Source: Desulfuromonadaceae bacterium
GTDB lineage: Bacteria; Desulfobacterota; Desulfuromonadia; Geobacterales; Pseudopelobacteraceae
Length of the DNA stretch: 64,000 nucleotides
Direction: 5' to 3'
Assembly: GCA_028712075.1 (NCBI GenBank)
Contig: JAQTQX010000018.1
Coordinates: forward strand, 1 to 64,000
Position 1 is the first letter of the stretch, and each line of letters begins with the position of its first letter. A model generated the notes under the pieces. The model worked only from the letters and a program-made list of their open reading frames with translations, did not search any database and was not told where the DNA came from. Shown here in pieces: positions 22,421 through 32,709 of the stretch. The position numbers and the translations under genes were made by a program.

Positions 22421-23559
22421 AACAGCGCCCGCCATTGTCGTTTGCCCGTTTCTGGGCCATCGTCCTGAAGGAATTTGTCCAGATGCGGCGGGACCGGCTT
22501 ACCTTCGGCATGATTATCGGCATTCCGGTCGTACAGCTGATGCTGTTCGGTTATGCGATAAACGGTGACCCCAAGCATCTGCCCACCGCCGTACTCATGG
22601 CAGACAGCAGTCAGTACAGCCGATCTCTGCTGTCTGCGCTGAAAAACAGTGATTATTTCCGCTTTGTCCGCCGGCTGAACAGTGAGAACGAGGCTGAAAA
22701 AGCGCTTGCACGCGGGGACGTTCAGTTTGTGGTCACGATTCCGGTGGATTTCAGCCGAAAGCTGTTGCGCGGTGAAAAACCGACCATTCTGGTGGAAGCT
22801 GATGCGACCGATCCTTCGGCAACCGGCAATGCGATTGCCTCTCTCAGAACAGCCATCAACAGCGGGCTGCAAAACGATTTCAAAGGGCCTCTCGCCTTTC
22901 TGGCGGGGAGTGATGCCGCAGTGAATCTCCGTGTCCACGCCCGCTACAATCCGGAAGGAATTTCGCAGTTCAATATCGTCCCTGGTTTGATGGGGGTTGT
23001 CTTGACAATGACTATGGTCATGATTACCGGTTTGGCCATCACCCGGGAACGGGAACGTGGCACCATGGAAAATCTCCTTTCAATGCCGACCCGGCCGCTT
23101 GAAGTGCTACTCGGCAAGATCCTCCCCTATATTTTTGTCGGCTACATCCAGGTCGGTCTGATCCTCATAGCGGCGCGGTTTCTCTTTCATGTGCCGATGG
23201 CCGGCAGCATCCCGCTGCTATTGTTGACGTCACTGATCTTTATCGCCGCAAATCTGGCAATGGGTATCACCTTTTCCACTCTGGCAAAGAACCAGCTCCA
23301 GGCGGTGCAGATGACCTTTTTCTTTTTCCTGCCGTCGCTGTTGCTCTCCGGCTTCATGTTCCCGTTTCGCGGCATGCCGGAGTGGGCGCAGGTCATTGGC
23401 GAAATTTTACCGCTCACTCATTTTCTGCGTATCGTCAGAGGAATTCTGCTGAAAGGGAATGGATTTTCGGAGGTAATGCTGCAGTTATGGCAGATCGTGC
23501 TCTTTGCGGCCATCGTCCTGACCATCGGTGTGAAGCGCTATCGAAAAACGCTTGATTAG
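22417..23559 (+). CDS. ABC-2 type permease
   Basis: Six predicted TM segments; ITREREKGTMENLLSMP-like motif (ITRERERGTMENLLSMPTRPLEVLLGKILPY). Confidence 0.93.
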   Translation: MKQRPPLSFARFWAIVLKEFVQMRRDRLTFGMIIGIPVVQLMLFGYAINGDPKHLPTAVLMADSSQYSRSLLSALKNSDYFRFVRRLNSENEAEKALARGDVQFVVTIPVDFSRKLLRGEKPTILVEADATDPSATGNAIASLRTAINSGLQNDFKGPLAFLAGSDAAVNLRVHARYNPEGISQFNIVPGLMGVVLTMTMVMITGLAITRERERGTMENLLSMPTRPLEVLLGKILPYIFVGYIQVGLILIAARFLFHVPMAGSIPLLLLTSLIFIAANLAMGITFSTLAKNQLQAVQMTFFFFLPSLLLSGFMFPFRGMPEWAQVIGEILPLTHFLRIVRGILLKGNGFSEVMLQLWQIVLFAAIVLTIGVKRYRKTLD

Positions 23560-23829
23560 AAAAATAGCCTACGCTTGGTATTTGCCATTGAAGAAATATA
23601 GCCACCGTGTTGATGTCTCGGCGTTCCATGAACCGGAGTTTGCAACAAAACGAGCAGAAGGGCTAAGGCGCTAACGGGTATGACGTTGACCGGGCGAGTT
23701 TAGGACCGGTCGAACTGTCTGGGATTTCAATTTTTATCTATTTGTATGGCATTGAAACTTGCACCCTTGTCTTTTATTCAACCGTTACATAACAAACCTG
23801 CGTCCCCTTCGAGCTTTTTTCCCTTGTAC

Positions 23830-24432
23830 TTATGCTTGTACCAGTCTTCCCGCCAAATTTATAATCTTGGCCCGCACACCTGCCGACAGCTTCGGGTGCT
23901 GTTCCTTGGCAATCATACCCGTAAAGAGTGTACCAACGATTTCGGCGCCAATAACCTTTGCCGTCATTTTAAGTTGTGTATCGGTTCCAAACAACCAGCG
24001 CCCTAAAATTCCCGGAGCAGCACACGAGGAAACCAGCAGCGCTTTTTTCTTTGGTGCCTGCGCTTTTCTATACTGTGGCCCATTCATATCCCACGACCAA
24101 TATGCATAAACAGCCAACCGCTCAATAAACCGTTTAAAAATGGCTGTGACTGAACCAAAGTTTGTTGGTGACGCAAGAATATAACAATCCGCTTGCTCGA
24201 TCTTATCAATCAATTCCTGCATGCCATCATGGTGTACGCACTCCTCCGGCTCCGTACCGGGCTGTTGGGTGCATGCACGGCAATTAATACAAAACTCGAC
24301 TGGGTATTCCCGGAGAAGTATAGTCTCGACTTCGGCCCCAGCCGCCACTAAAGCCTGTGCCAAGGCCTCAACAGTTTGATCGGTTATACCATCATCCCGA
24401 TATGAACCATTAATTGCGAGTATCTTGATCAT
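23830..24432 (-). CDS. NADPH-dependent FMN reductase / flavodoxin-fold protein
   Basis: ILAINGSYRDDGITDQTVEAL, CINCRACTQQPG, ILASPTNFGSVTAIFKRFIERL. Confidence 0.88.
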   Translation of the reverse strand: MIKILAINGSYRDDGITDQTVEALAQALVAAGAEVETILLREYPVEFCINCRACTQQPGTEPEECVHHDGMQELIDKIEQADCYILASPTNFGSVTAIFKRFIERLAVYAYWSWDMNGPQYRKAQAPKKKALLVSSCAAPGILGRWLFGTDTQLKMTAKVIGAEIVGTLFTGMIAKEQHPKLSAGVRAKIINLAGRLVQA

Positions 24433-24676
24433 GGTAGCTATCCCTTTCTGAGATGAGATATCTGTATTTCAGAGTTCCCATACTCATTCGTTTTAAGGTG
24501 TAGTTTTTACCAACGGATATGGCTTTGACCCGCCGGGTTGTTGGGCGGGTCTGGGCGCATGTTGAACACTACTTCGCTTTTTCTGTGGGAGTAACAAGGG
24601 CGTGTGCCAACTCTGCCGGTTGTCCGAAGTTGAACCGCGCCCCCCTTACTCTTGCAAGTTTATGCTGAAGTCAGAT

Positions 24677-25477
24677 CTATGATCTGATTGCCTCAATAGT
24701 TGCCGACACCACATAATCTTCGATCTTGCTTCCTGGCATCCAGTCACGGATAAATGTTTTGCTTTCAGCTTTTGGTTTGATCTGAATCTTCTCAAAACCG
24801 CTTCGATGCAACATGGTTTCAAGGTCCTGAACAGAAGATGCCCCGGCTATGCATCCGGTGTGGAACGCTATATCTTTCTTAAGGACTTCGGGCAGTTCAG
24901 CGGTGGCAACAACATCGGATACCGCTAACCGCCCCCCCGGCTTCAATACGCGGAATGCCTCTCTGAATACCCTTTCTTTCTCGGGAGAAAGGTTGATCAC
25001 GCAGTTCGAAATGATGACATCAACAATCCCATCGGCTACAGGCAGGTTTTCCAACTCCCCCAGTCGGAAATCGACGTTACCGAGGCCAGTTTTCTCCGCG
25101 TTCCGTCTGGATTTGGCGATCATTTCCGATGTCATATCAACGCCGATCACTTGTCCCTTGACGCCAACGGCTCGCGCCGCCAGAAAACAATCAAATCCTC
25201 CGCCGCTCCCCAGGTCGAGCACCGTTTCACCGGGTTGCAAAGAGGCGATGGCCTGCGGATTGCCACAGCCAAGCCCCATGTTCGCTCCTTTCGGCACAGA
25301 TGTCAGGTCCTCGCTGGAGTATCCCAAACCAAGCGAAATACCCGCTACAGTCATATCATCTGGCGATCCACAACAGGAAGAGGTGGAACAACCGCAACCG
25401 GCGTTCCCTGATTCAGCTATTTTCCCGTAATTCTCCCGTACTGCATTGCGAATCTCGTCATTCCTGACTTTGTCCAT
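24677..25477 (-). CDS. arsM: Arsenite S-adenosylmethionine methyltransferase
   Basis: YGKIAES...CGCSTSSCCG, GLGCGNPQAIASLQPGETVLDLGSGGGFDCFLAA, ISNCVINLSPEK, FHTGCIAGA. Confidence 0.95.
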   Translation of the reverse strand: MDKVRNDEIRNAVRENYGKIAESGNAGCGCSTSSCCGSPDDMTVAGISLGLGYSSEDLTSVPKGANMGLGCGNPQAIASLQPGETVLDLGSGGGFDCFLAARAVGVKGQVIGVDMTSEMIAKSRRNAEKTGLGNVDFRLGELENLPVADGIVDVIISNCVINLSPEKERVFREAFRVLKPGGRLAVSDVVATAELPEVLKKDIAFHTGCIAGASSVQDLETMLHRSGFEKIQIKPKAESKTFIRDWMPGSKIEDYVVSATIEAIRS

Positions 25478-25565
25478 TTTGAATCTCCTTCAATAGAGTT
25501 TATGAGCAATGCTCACCCTAAAGACGGTATGATTTCAAAAAGGACGCAAAATTCTGTGTCACTCG

Positions 25566-26114
25566 TCAACAAGCATCACAAGACTTCCCGTTGTGTTCAT
25601 AATCACAGAGCCTTCCGTTATGATCGAACTCAAGCCGGCAGCACTCGGCCAGCATTTCTTTCAATTGGGCACGCCCTCGCTGCACTCGGGATTTGGCGCC
25701 AGAAAGGGAAGTGCCCTGTATCTGTGCGACCTCCTTCTGCGTTAATCCTTTTATTTCTGAAAGAATGACAGCCTCACGATAGTTTTCCGACAACTTTTGT
25801 ATCATGGGTTGCAGGCAATCCGACAACTCTTGCATGACCTTTTCGCTGGGATTGTTTTCGGGATGTGGCAGCCACTCGGGAATCTCTACGGCGGGCTTTT
25901 TTGAGCGATAATGATCGATGACGGCGTTTCTCGAAATTTGATATAGCCAGCTTTGCATCTTTGTCTTGTCCTTCAGGAAAGACAGTCCTCCATGCATTTT
26001 CAGAAATACGTCCTGAAGAATATCATCGGTTGCCATGTCATCTGCAATTTTGCTTTTGATGAAAGCTCGAAGCCGTGCATGATATTCTTTCCAGATTTTT
26101 TCCGATGTACTCAT
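25566..26114 (-). CDS. sigZ: SigZ-like ECF RNA polymerase sigma factor with Cys-rich C-terminus
   Basis: Sigma70 r2/r4 (MATDDILQDVFLKMH...LYQISRNAVIDHYRS), C-terminal RLCDYEHNGKSCDAC; directly upstream of arsM. Confidence 0.88.
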   Translation of the reverse strand: MSTSEKIWKEYHARLRAFIKSKIADDMATDDILQDVFLKMHGGLSFLKDKTKMQSWLYQISRNAVIDHYRSKKPAVEIPEWLPHPENNPSEKVMQELSDCLQPMIQKLSENYREAVILSEIKGLTQKEVAQIQGTSLSGAKSRVQRGRAQLKEMLAECCRLEFDHNGRLCDYEHNGKSCDAC

Positions 26115-26394
26115 TGGAACTCCATGGGATCAACGACAGTATGGGAGCGCAACGGCAACCCTTGACACGAGACATTTTCGGCCCTATCCCCTCAATCGCT
26201 TTGGCACAAATCATGATCTTGTGCTGATATCCCTTGGCAACAGCTGCCGCCCTCATATCGCCAAATATCTCGCCGATCTCGCCGATCTCGCTGTTTTTCG
26301 CGGCCTCCCCGGCTTTCATGGCCTTAATGGCTGATTTAACCGAAATTCCAGCTGATCTATAAATTGATCCGCTCCTAGTTTATCCCATTTCTTT

Positions 26395-27951
26395 TCACTC
26401 CAACAGGTACCCTTTGGCAAGTTCGCAAAAGTCGGCAGCTTGCTGCTCCTGCCATATGTGATCTTTCCCCAATTCGCACGCCAGCAACTCTGCAACCGCT
26501 GACGCGGCGGTAATGCTCGCACGGGCATCCAGCAAAAGCGCCCTGGTACGGCGTGCCAGCACATCATCCACTGTCCTTGCCCATTCGTGCCGTACCGACC
26601 AGACAACCTCTCCCTTACAGTAAGGGAGCGCCGGGTGAAGCGGTTCGCGCCAAAGGGGGTTCTCTTCGAGAAGCAGTTCCAACGCCGGAGCGTCGCTGCC
26701 GTAGACTTGCCACTGATCGCCTGTGCGTACACCTTCCTGCCAGCCATGAATATGCAAACTAGCGGTGACGGATGGCCGATCATCAAGCCCGCCGACCTGG
26801 GCCGCTGCAGTCACCGTATCCTCCCCCATTTTGCGGTAGGTGGTCCATTTGCCACCGGCTATGGTGACCAGCCCGCTGCTGTCTATCAGGAGGGTGTGGT
26901 CGCGTGAAAGTGAGGCTGTATCGCCAACGCCGTCGGTACGCACCAGCGGACGGATGCCGACGAAAACGCTCAACACATCGGTCGCCGTGGGATGCCGGGT
27001 GAGATATCGCGAAGCATGAGTAAGGAGAAAATCGATCTCTGCCGGCAATGGGCGAGGTTCGAGAGGAGCCGCCATTATCGGGGTGTCGGTGGTGCCGACG
27101 ATGGTCCGGCCGTGCCATGGGACCGCGAACAGCACCCGTCCGTCATCGGTATGGGGGACCATGATGCCGCTATCGCCAGGAAGAAACGAGCTATCCAGGA
27201 CGAGATGTACGCCCTGGCTCGGGCTGATAAGCCCCCTCGCGCTTGGATCGATCATGCGTCTTACGCTGTCGATGAAGGGACCTGTGGCATTGACTACAAC
27301 CTTTCCCTTTATTCGGAATTTTTTACCGCTTTCACTATCAATTGCCTCAACTCCTGCCACCAGACCGCTTTCTTGAAAGATACCCGTCACCTGCAGATAA
27401 TTGAGCGCAACTCCTCCCAAATCTTCGAGAGTGAGGGCAAGACTGATCGCAAGCCTCGCGTCGTCGAACTGGCCGTCATGGTACATCACCCCGCCGCGGA
27501 GCCCGTTTGGCTCCACAGTTGGAATGTGGCGCAGAGTCTCTTCCAGAGACAGCAAACGGGACGGACCGAGCCCCAGCTTCCCGGCCAGAATATCGTACAG
27601 CTTGAGGCCTACCCCGTAGAAAGGACCTTCCCACCAGTCATAGATGGGAACTATGAAAGAGAGGTTGTGAACCAGATGGGGAGCGTTGCGGATTAGAAGC
27701 CCTCGTTCCCGCAGCGCCTCAAGCACAAGGGAAAGATTGCCTTGCTGCATATAGCGCACTCCACCGTGGATCAGCTTGGTGCTCCGGCTGGAGGTTCCTT
27801 TGGCGAAATCACTCTGCTCCAGGAGGAGGGTCCGGTAGCCCCGACTCGCAGCCTCCACCGCCGTACCCAGGCCAGTGGCGCCGCCGCCGATCACGATCAT
27901 ATCCCAGACCGGTTCATTTTCCAGTTGCCTTAGTAAATCTTCGCGCATCAT
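26395..27951 (-). CDS. glpD: Glycerol-3-phosphate dehydrogenase
   Basis: [49 protein letters not shown]. Confidence 0.96.
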   Translation of the reverse strand: MMREDLLRQLENEPVWDMIVIGGGATGLGTAVEAASRGYRTLLLEQSDFAKGTSSRSTKLIHGGVRYMQQGNLSLVLEALRERGLLIRNAPHLVHNLSFIVPIYDWWEGPFYGVGLKLYDILAGKLGLGPSRLLSLEETLRHIPTVEPNGLRGGVMYHDGQFDDARLAISLALTLEDLGGVALNYLQVTGIFQESGLVAGVEAIDSESGKKFRIKGKVVVNATGPFIDSVRRMIDPSARGLISPSQGVHLVLDSSFLPGDSGIMVPHTDDGRVLFAVPWHGRTIVGTTDTPIMAAPLEPRPLPAEIDFLLTHASRYLTRHPTATDVLSVFVGIRPLVRTDGVGDTASLSRDHTLLIDSSGLVTIAGGKWTTYRKMGEDTVTAAAQVGGLDDRPSVTASLHIHGWQEGVRTGDQWQVYGSDAPALELLLEENPLWREPLHPALPYCKGEVVWSVRHEWARTVDDVLARRTRALLLDARASITAASAVAELLACELGKDHIWQEQQAADFCELAKGYLLE

Positions 27952-29438
27952 GGCTGCTCCCATCCCTTTGCTCTCTCCAATGCCCTGCTCCAGCGGCTTC
28001 GCATCTCAAACACCCTCGATCTCTCCATGGCAGGGGTAAACGTGCGTTCCGCCTTCCAAAGCTGTCCAATCTCTGCACGGTCGTTCCAAAAACCGACCGC
28101 CAGCCCGGCCAGGTAAGCCGCCCCCAGCGCCGTGGTCTCCCGTATACACGGCCTCACAACCGGGACACCGAGAAGATCCGCCTGGAACTGCATGAGCAGA
28201 TCGTTGGCGGTTGCGCCGCCATCCACCCGCAGCTCGGCAAGAGGAGTGCCTGCATCCTCCTCCATGGCTTCCAGAAGGTCTGCAGTCTGAAAAGCGATGC
28301 TTTCCAAAGTGGCCCGAGCGATGTGTCCGGCAGTTGAACCGCGGGTCAGGCCGAACAAGGCCCCACGAGCGTAAGGGTCCCAATGCGGGGCGCCGAGACC
28401 GGCAAATGCCGGTACGAGATAGACACCGCCGTTATCGGGAACCGATGAAGCCAATGCCTCAACTTCCCCAGGGGTGCGGATTATGCCAAGCCCGTCCCGC
28501 AGCCACTGCACCGCCGCGCCAGCCACGAATATGCTTCCTTCGAGTGCAAACTCGGTCCGGTTACCCAGCCGGCACGCCACTGTACTGAGAAGGTTCCGCC
28601 TTGAAGTTACCGGTTTGTCACCCGTATGCATGAGCATGAAACAACCGGTGCCGTAAGTGCTCTTGACCATCCCCGGTTTGTCGCAAAGCTGGCCGAACAG
28701 CGCTGCTTGCTGGTCGCCGGCGATCCCCGAAATTGGCACATGCGCGGCGAGGAAGCGAGCAGCTGTCTCGCCATAGACCTCACTGGAGGAGACGATCTCG
28801 GGGAGGACCGCATGCGGAATCCGGAGCAACTCCAGCAGTTCTGTATCCCATGTACCTTCATGGATATTGAATAGCAACGTGCGGGAAGCGTTGCTGGCAT
28901 CGGTTACATGTCGTTCTCCCCCGGTCAGGTTCCAGACAAGCCAGGAGTCAACCGTGCCGAAGGCAAGCTCCCCCGCCTCCGCACGGGCTCGAGCGCCGGG
29001 GACATGGTCGATAATCCAGGCAAGCTTGGTGCCGGAGAAATAGGCATCCAGCACCAGCCCGGTCCTGGCGCGGAAAAGAGGTTCAACCCCCTCGGACTTA
29101 ATGCGGTCGCACTCGCCAGCAGTGCGTCGGTCCTGCCAGACTATGGCATTATGGATCGGTCTGCCGGTATGCCTATCCCAAACAATCGTTGTTTCTCGCT
29201 GGTTGGTGATGCCGATGGCGGCGATGTCGGCGGCTGTCAGTCCGGCCCGTGCGATGGCCTCAACCGCCACACCGAGCTGGGATGCCCAGATTTCCTCAGC
29301 ATCGTGCTCCACAAGACCCGGTTGAGGGAACATCTGGCGGAACTCCTTCTGGGCGAATCCACGGACACAACCGTCATGGCCGAACACAAGAGCGCGGGAG
29401 CTGGTGGTTCCCTGATCAAGGGCAAGGATGAAGCTCAT
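27948..29438 (-). CDS. glpK: Glycerol kinase
   Basis: [42 protein letters not shown]. Confidence 0.98.
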   Translation of the reverse strand: MSFILALDQGTTSSRALVFGHDGCVRGFAQKEFRQMFPQPGLVEHDAEEIWASQLGVAVEAIARAGLTAADIAAIGITNQRETTIVWDRHTGRPIHNAIVWQDRRTAGECDRIKSEGVEPLFRARTGLVLDAYFSGTKLAWIIDHVPGARARAEAGELAFGTVDSWLVWNLTGGERHVTDASNASRTLLFNIHEGTWDTELLELLRIPHAVLPEIVSSSEVYGETAARFLAAHVPISGIAGDQQAALFGQLCDKPGMVKSTYGTGCFMLMHTGDKPVTSRRNLLSTVACRLGNRTEFALEGSIFVAGAAVQWLRDGLGIIRTPGEVEALASSVPDNGGVYLVPAFAGLGAPHWDPYARGALFGLTRGSTAGHIARATLESIAFQTADLLEAMEEDAGTPLAELRVDGGATANDLLMQFQADLLGVPVVRPCIRETTALGAAYLAGLAVGFWNDRAEIGQLWKAERTFTPAMERSRVFEMRSRWSRALERAKGWEQP

Positions 29439-29532
29439 CGTTCATGACCTCCTGTATCTGCGTTGATTTAGGTATCCTGCATCCGTCAACCGATTGATGC
29501 GGTTCATTATGCCACATCCACGTGAGTTAGTC

Positions 29533-30790
29533 TGAGAAAAGTGGACACCATAAAGTGTGGTAAAGTTGCTATCACACAGGAGATGCCCATTGGAAAGTAT
29601 CCCGCGTCAGTTTTTCACGAATGAAGTTTAAAGAAGAAGCAGTCAAGCTTGTAGTAGAAGGCGGTTTAACAGTTGCAGAAGCAGCTCGTCGCTTGAGTAT
29701 TTCTTCTCAAGCTCTGAAGAATTGGGTCACAAAACATCGAGCATGTGGTCTGGCTGGTCCTGGCAGCAGATCTGTCAGCGAACTGGAAGCTGAAGTATCC
29801 AAACTTCGTAAAAAGCTTGCCGAAACACGAATAGAGAAAGAAATCCTAAAAACGGCTATGGCGTACCTGGCCAAGGGGCCGCAGCCCGGTACGCGACGAT
29901 TGACGAGTTACGGTCACGCCATAAATACAAACTCGGAGTCATGTGCCAGGCCCTTGATCTGTCACGGAGTGGCTACTATGCCTGGAAACATCGGAAGCCT
30001 TCAGCCCGTAAGCTTGAAGATGAACGTATAACAATTGCGATCAAAACCGCTCATGAACACAGCAGAGGCACCTACGGCCCCGAAAGATTCAGGATGAATT
30101 GGCAGAAGTTGACGGTCTATCTGTTGGCCTGAATCGAATCAAGAGGCTACGCCGCAAACACGGCTTACGCTGTAAGCAGAAGAGGAAATCCAAAGCTACG
30201 ACCAACTCGAAGCACAAGATGCCGCTCGCTTCGAACCTACTTGATCACGATTTTGAGGTAGCAGCTCCTAGTCAGGTATGGGTTGCTGATATAACCTGCA
30301 TCCCGACAGATGAGGGGTGGCTGTATCTGGCGGCAATCAAGGCTCTTTGTACGAAGGAAATTGTCGGATATGCCAGAATGTACGCATGACACACGATCTG
30401 ATTGGTCGGGCACTGTTCCGGGTAGTAGCTGCAAAGAAACCTGCCCGAGGCCTGATTCACCATTCAGATCGCGGCAGTCAGTACTGTTCCAAAAGCTATC
30501 AGACACCGATCAAGCAATTTGGGATCGTACCGTCCATGAGTCGCGAGGGGAATTGCTACGAAACGCCCCAATGGAAAGCTGGTTCGGTACATTGAAGATG
30601 GAACTGACGCATCATCGGCATTACAAAACGAGGCATGAAGCAATTCAGGAAATAACGGAATGCATCGAGATATTCTATAATCGACAAAGACGACACGCTA
30701 AGCCTGGCAACATTTCACCAGCCGCATTTGAGAGGAAAGTGTATAAACTGAAACAGGTAGCTTGAACAAACTTATGGTGTCTACTGTTGA
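29533..30790 (+). mobile_element. Decayed IS3-family insertion sequence
   Basis: Imperfect terminal inverted repeats (left TGAGAAAAGTGGACACCATAA; right, reverse complement, TCAACAGTAGACACCATAA); OrfA HTH plus leucine zipper, and OrfB DDE pieces (VADITCIPT, HHSDRGSQY, MESWFGTLKMEL) in several frames. Confidence 0.88.
29621..30765 (+). pseudogene. IS3-family transposase OrfA/OrfB with multiple frameshifts
   Basis: Coding continuity moves between ORFs 29621-30031, 29941-30132, 30099-30389, 30317-30595 and 30310-30765. Confidence 0.85.
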
Positions 30791-30814
30791 CGACCTATCT
30801 CATCCCACCCTCAA

Positions 30815-30855
30815 ACGAAAAAACGCTCCTGGCGGAGTAATCGACGGGAGCGTTT
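30815..30855 (-). terminator. Rho-independent terminator downstream of the NifU-like gene
   Basis: Stem AAACGCTCC...GGAGCGTTT followed on the minus strand by a T-rich tract. Confidence 0.75.
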
Positions 30856-30879
30856 GCACTGCTGTATAACAGGGCTGGA

Positions 30880-31101
30880 TCAGACCTGGACAACTTCCTT
30901 GACACCCGGAATTTTCTCTTTCATGGCGCGCTCGATACCCATTTTCAGAGTCATGGTGGACATTGGACAGCTGCCGCAGGCGCCTTTCAAGCGCACTTGT
31001 ACGGTGCCGTCTTCAGTTACATCAACCAGCTCAACATCGCCGCCATCAGCCTGCAGAGCGGGGCGAACCTCCTCAAGGACTTTCAGTACTTCTTCTTTCA
31101 T
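30880..31101 (-). CDS. NifU C-terminal-domain (Nfu-type) Fe-S scaffold protein
   Basis: 73 aa; [35 protein letters not shown]. Confidence 0.95.
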   Translation of the reverse strand: MKEEVLKVLEEVRPALQADGGDVELVDVTEDGTVQVRLKGACGSCPMSTMTLKMGIERAMKEKIPGVKEVVQV

Positions 31102-31152
31102 CTGTTCATTCTCCTTTGTAGTTATTGTGACGTCACGCCCATCAACGGCATG

Positions 31153-32550
31153 CTACCGTTTCGGCAGTCCTGGTTCGGTCAGCAGCTCCGGCTGCATGAC
31201 CCGGTCAAACTCATCGACAGTCAAAAGCTTCTGCTCCAGAACAATCTCCCGGATGCTTCTGCCGCTGGCAACCGATTTCTTGGCAATTGAAGCCGCCGCA
31301 TTGTAGCCGATAAACGGGGCAAGCACCGTTACCAGACCGAGTGAATCCTCGAGATATTTCCTGCAGCGTGCCTCATTGACGGATATTCCCCTTATACAGG
31401 AATCGGTAAATTTCTGCACGCAATTCTTGAGCAGTTCCATTGAAAATGTCAGGTTCCAGGCGATAAGCGGCATCATGACATTCAGTTCCAGCTGTCCTGC
31501 CTGACCAGCCAGCAGCACCGCCTGGTCACACCCCATGACCTGGAAGCAGACCATGTTGACCATTTCGGCCATTGAAGGGTTGATTTTACCCGGCATGATT
31601 GAGGAGCCGGGCTGGATGGCGGGGAGGCATATTTCATCAAGGCCGGTGCGGGGGCCGGACGCAAGCAGGCGCAGGTCATTGGCAATCCGCCCGAGGGTAA
31701 CCGCTGTCCGGCGCAGTGCCGCAGAAAGTGCCAAAAACGGGTCCATGTTCTGCATCGCCTCAAACAGATTGGGGTGGGCAACCAGTGGGAACCCGGTGGC
31801 GACCGATAACGCTTCAATGACAGCCGTAATGTACTCCGGTTCGGCATTCAGGCCGGTACCCACGGCGGTGCCGCCGATGCCGAGTTCAAGCAGTGGCGGT
31901 ATGCATGATTCCAGTCCCTCGCGGTTTGTCCGGATAGCTGCTGCGTAGGCACCGAATTCCTGTCCCATCCGGATAGGCACAGCATCCTGCAAATGGGTGC
32001 GCCCCGATTTGAGGATATGGTCAAATTCCTTTGCTTTGCTGCCAAGCGCCAGCTCAAACTCCTCAAGACGTTCCAGCAGAGGGTCGAGCATTTCCAGCGA
32101 GGCAAGGCGAATGGCTGTTGGAATGACGTCATTGGTCGATTGTGCCATGTTGACATGGTCATTCGGATGCAGGGATGAAAAATCGCCACGTTGGCACCCC
32201 ATCAGTTCCAGCGCCCGGTTTGCCAGCACTTCATTGACATTCATGTTGTGTGACGTTCCGGCGCCCGCCTGAAACGGATCGACCACGAACTGGTCGGCCA
32301 TTTCTCCTGCCAGCACCTCATCGGCAGCGGCTACGATGGCCGAGCCGATTTCCGGCTGCAGTCGTCCGGTGGTCATATTGGCCTGTGCGGCGCATTTTTT
32401 TATGGTTACCGTCGCCCAGGTGAAAGCGGGGTGGGGTGTGAAGCCGGAAATGGGGAAATTATGCACAGCTCTCGCGGTCTGCGCTCCGTAGTAGGCCGCT
32501 TCCGGAACCGCCATTTCTCCCATGGAATCTTTTTCAATACGTGTGTTCAT
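31153..32550 (-). CDS. aspA: Aspartate ammonia-lyase (fumarase/aspartase superfamily)
   Basis: GEMAVPEAAYYGAQTARAVHNFPISG; GSSIMPGKINPSMAE signature. Confidence 0.88.
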   Translation of the reverse strand: MNTRIEKDSMGEMAVPEAAYYGAQTARAVHNFPISGFTPHPAFTWATVTIKKCAAQANMTTGRLQPEIGSAIVAAADEVLAGEMADQFVVDPFQAGAGTSHNMNVNEVLANRALELMGCQRGDFSSLHPNDHVNMAQSTNDVIPTAIRLASLEMLDPLLERLEEFELALGSKAKEFDHILKSGRTHLQDAVPIRMGQEFGAYAAAIRTNREGLESCIPPLLELGIGGTAVGTGLNAEPEYITAVIEALSVATGFPLVAHPNLFEAMQNMDPFLALSAALRRTAVTLGRIANDLRLLASGPRTGLDEICLPAIQPGSSIMPGKINPSMAEMVNMVCFQVMGCDQAVLLAGQAGQLELNVMMPLIAWNLTFSMELLKNCVQKFTDSCIRGISVNEARCRKYLEDSLGLVTVLAPFIGYNAAASIAKKSVASGRSIREIVLEQKLLTVDEFDRVMQPELLTEPGLPKR

Positions 32551-32709
32551 GGAGCACCCCATTACATTTAAGTAATCACCACTCCGGCGGTACTATAGGG
32601 AAGTCTGGTAACTCTTTCAACCGTTTATCACATCCTGACGTATCGCAACTCTGGCTCGGCTCATTTTTTCTTTGCCTCACTACTCCTGTTACAGGTAATA
32701 TGCCGACGC

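Noticed and set aside
24527-24551. GACCCGCC...GGCGGGTC hairpin between arsM and the flavodoxin gene
   Set aside because: Strong stem but no T-tract on either strand; not called as a terminator.
26038-26786. Minus-strand ORFs 26038..26319 and 26316..26786
   Set aside because: One overlaps the sigZ start with a short GATCTCGCC-type repeat, the other is out of frame in glpD; no family motifs.
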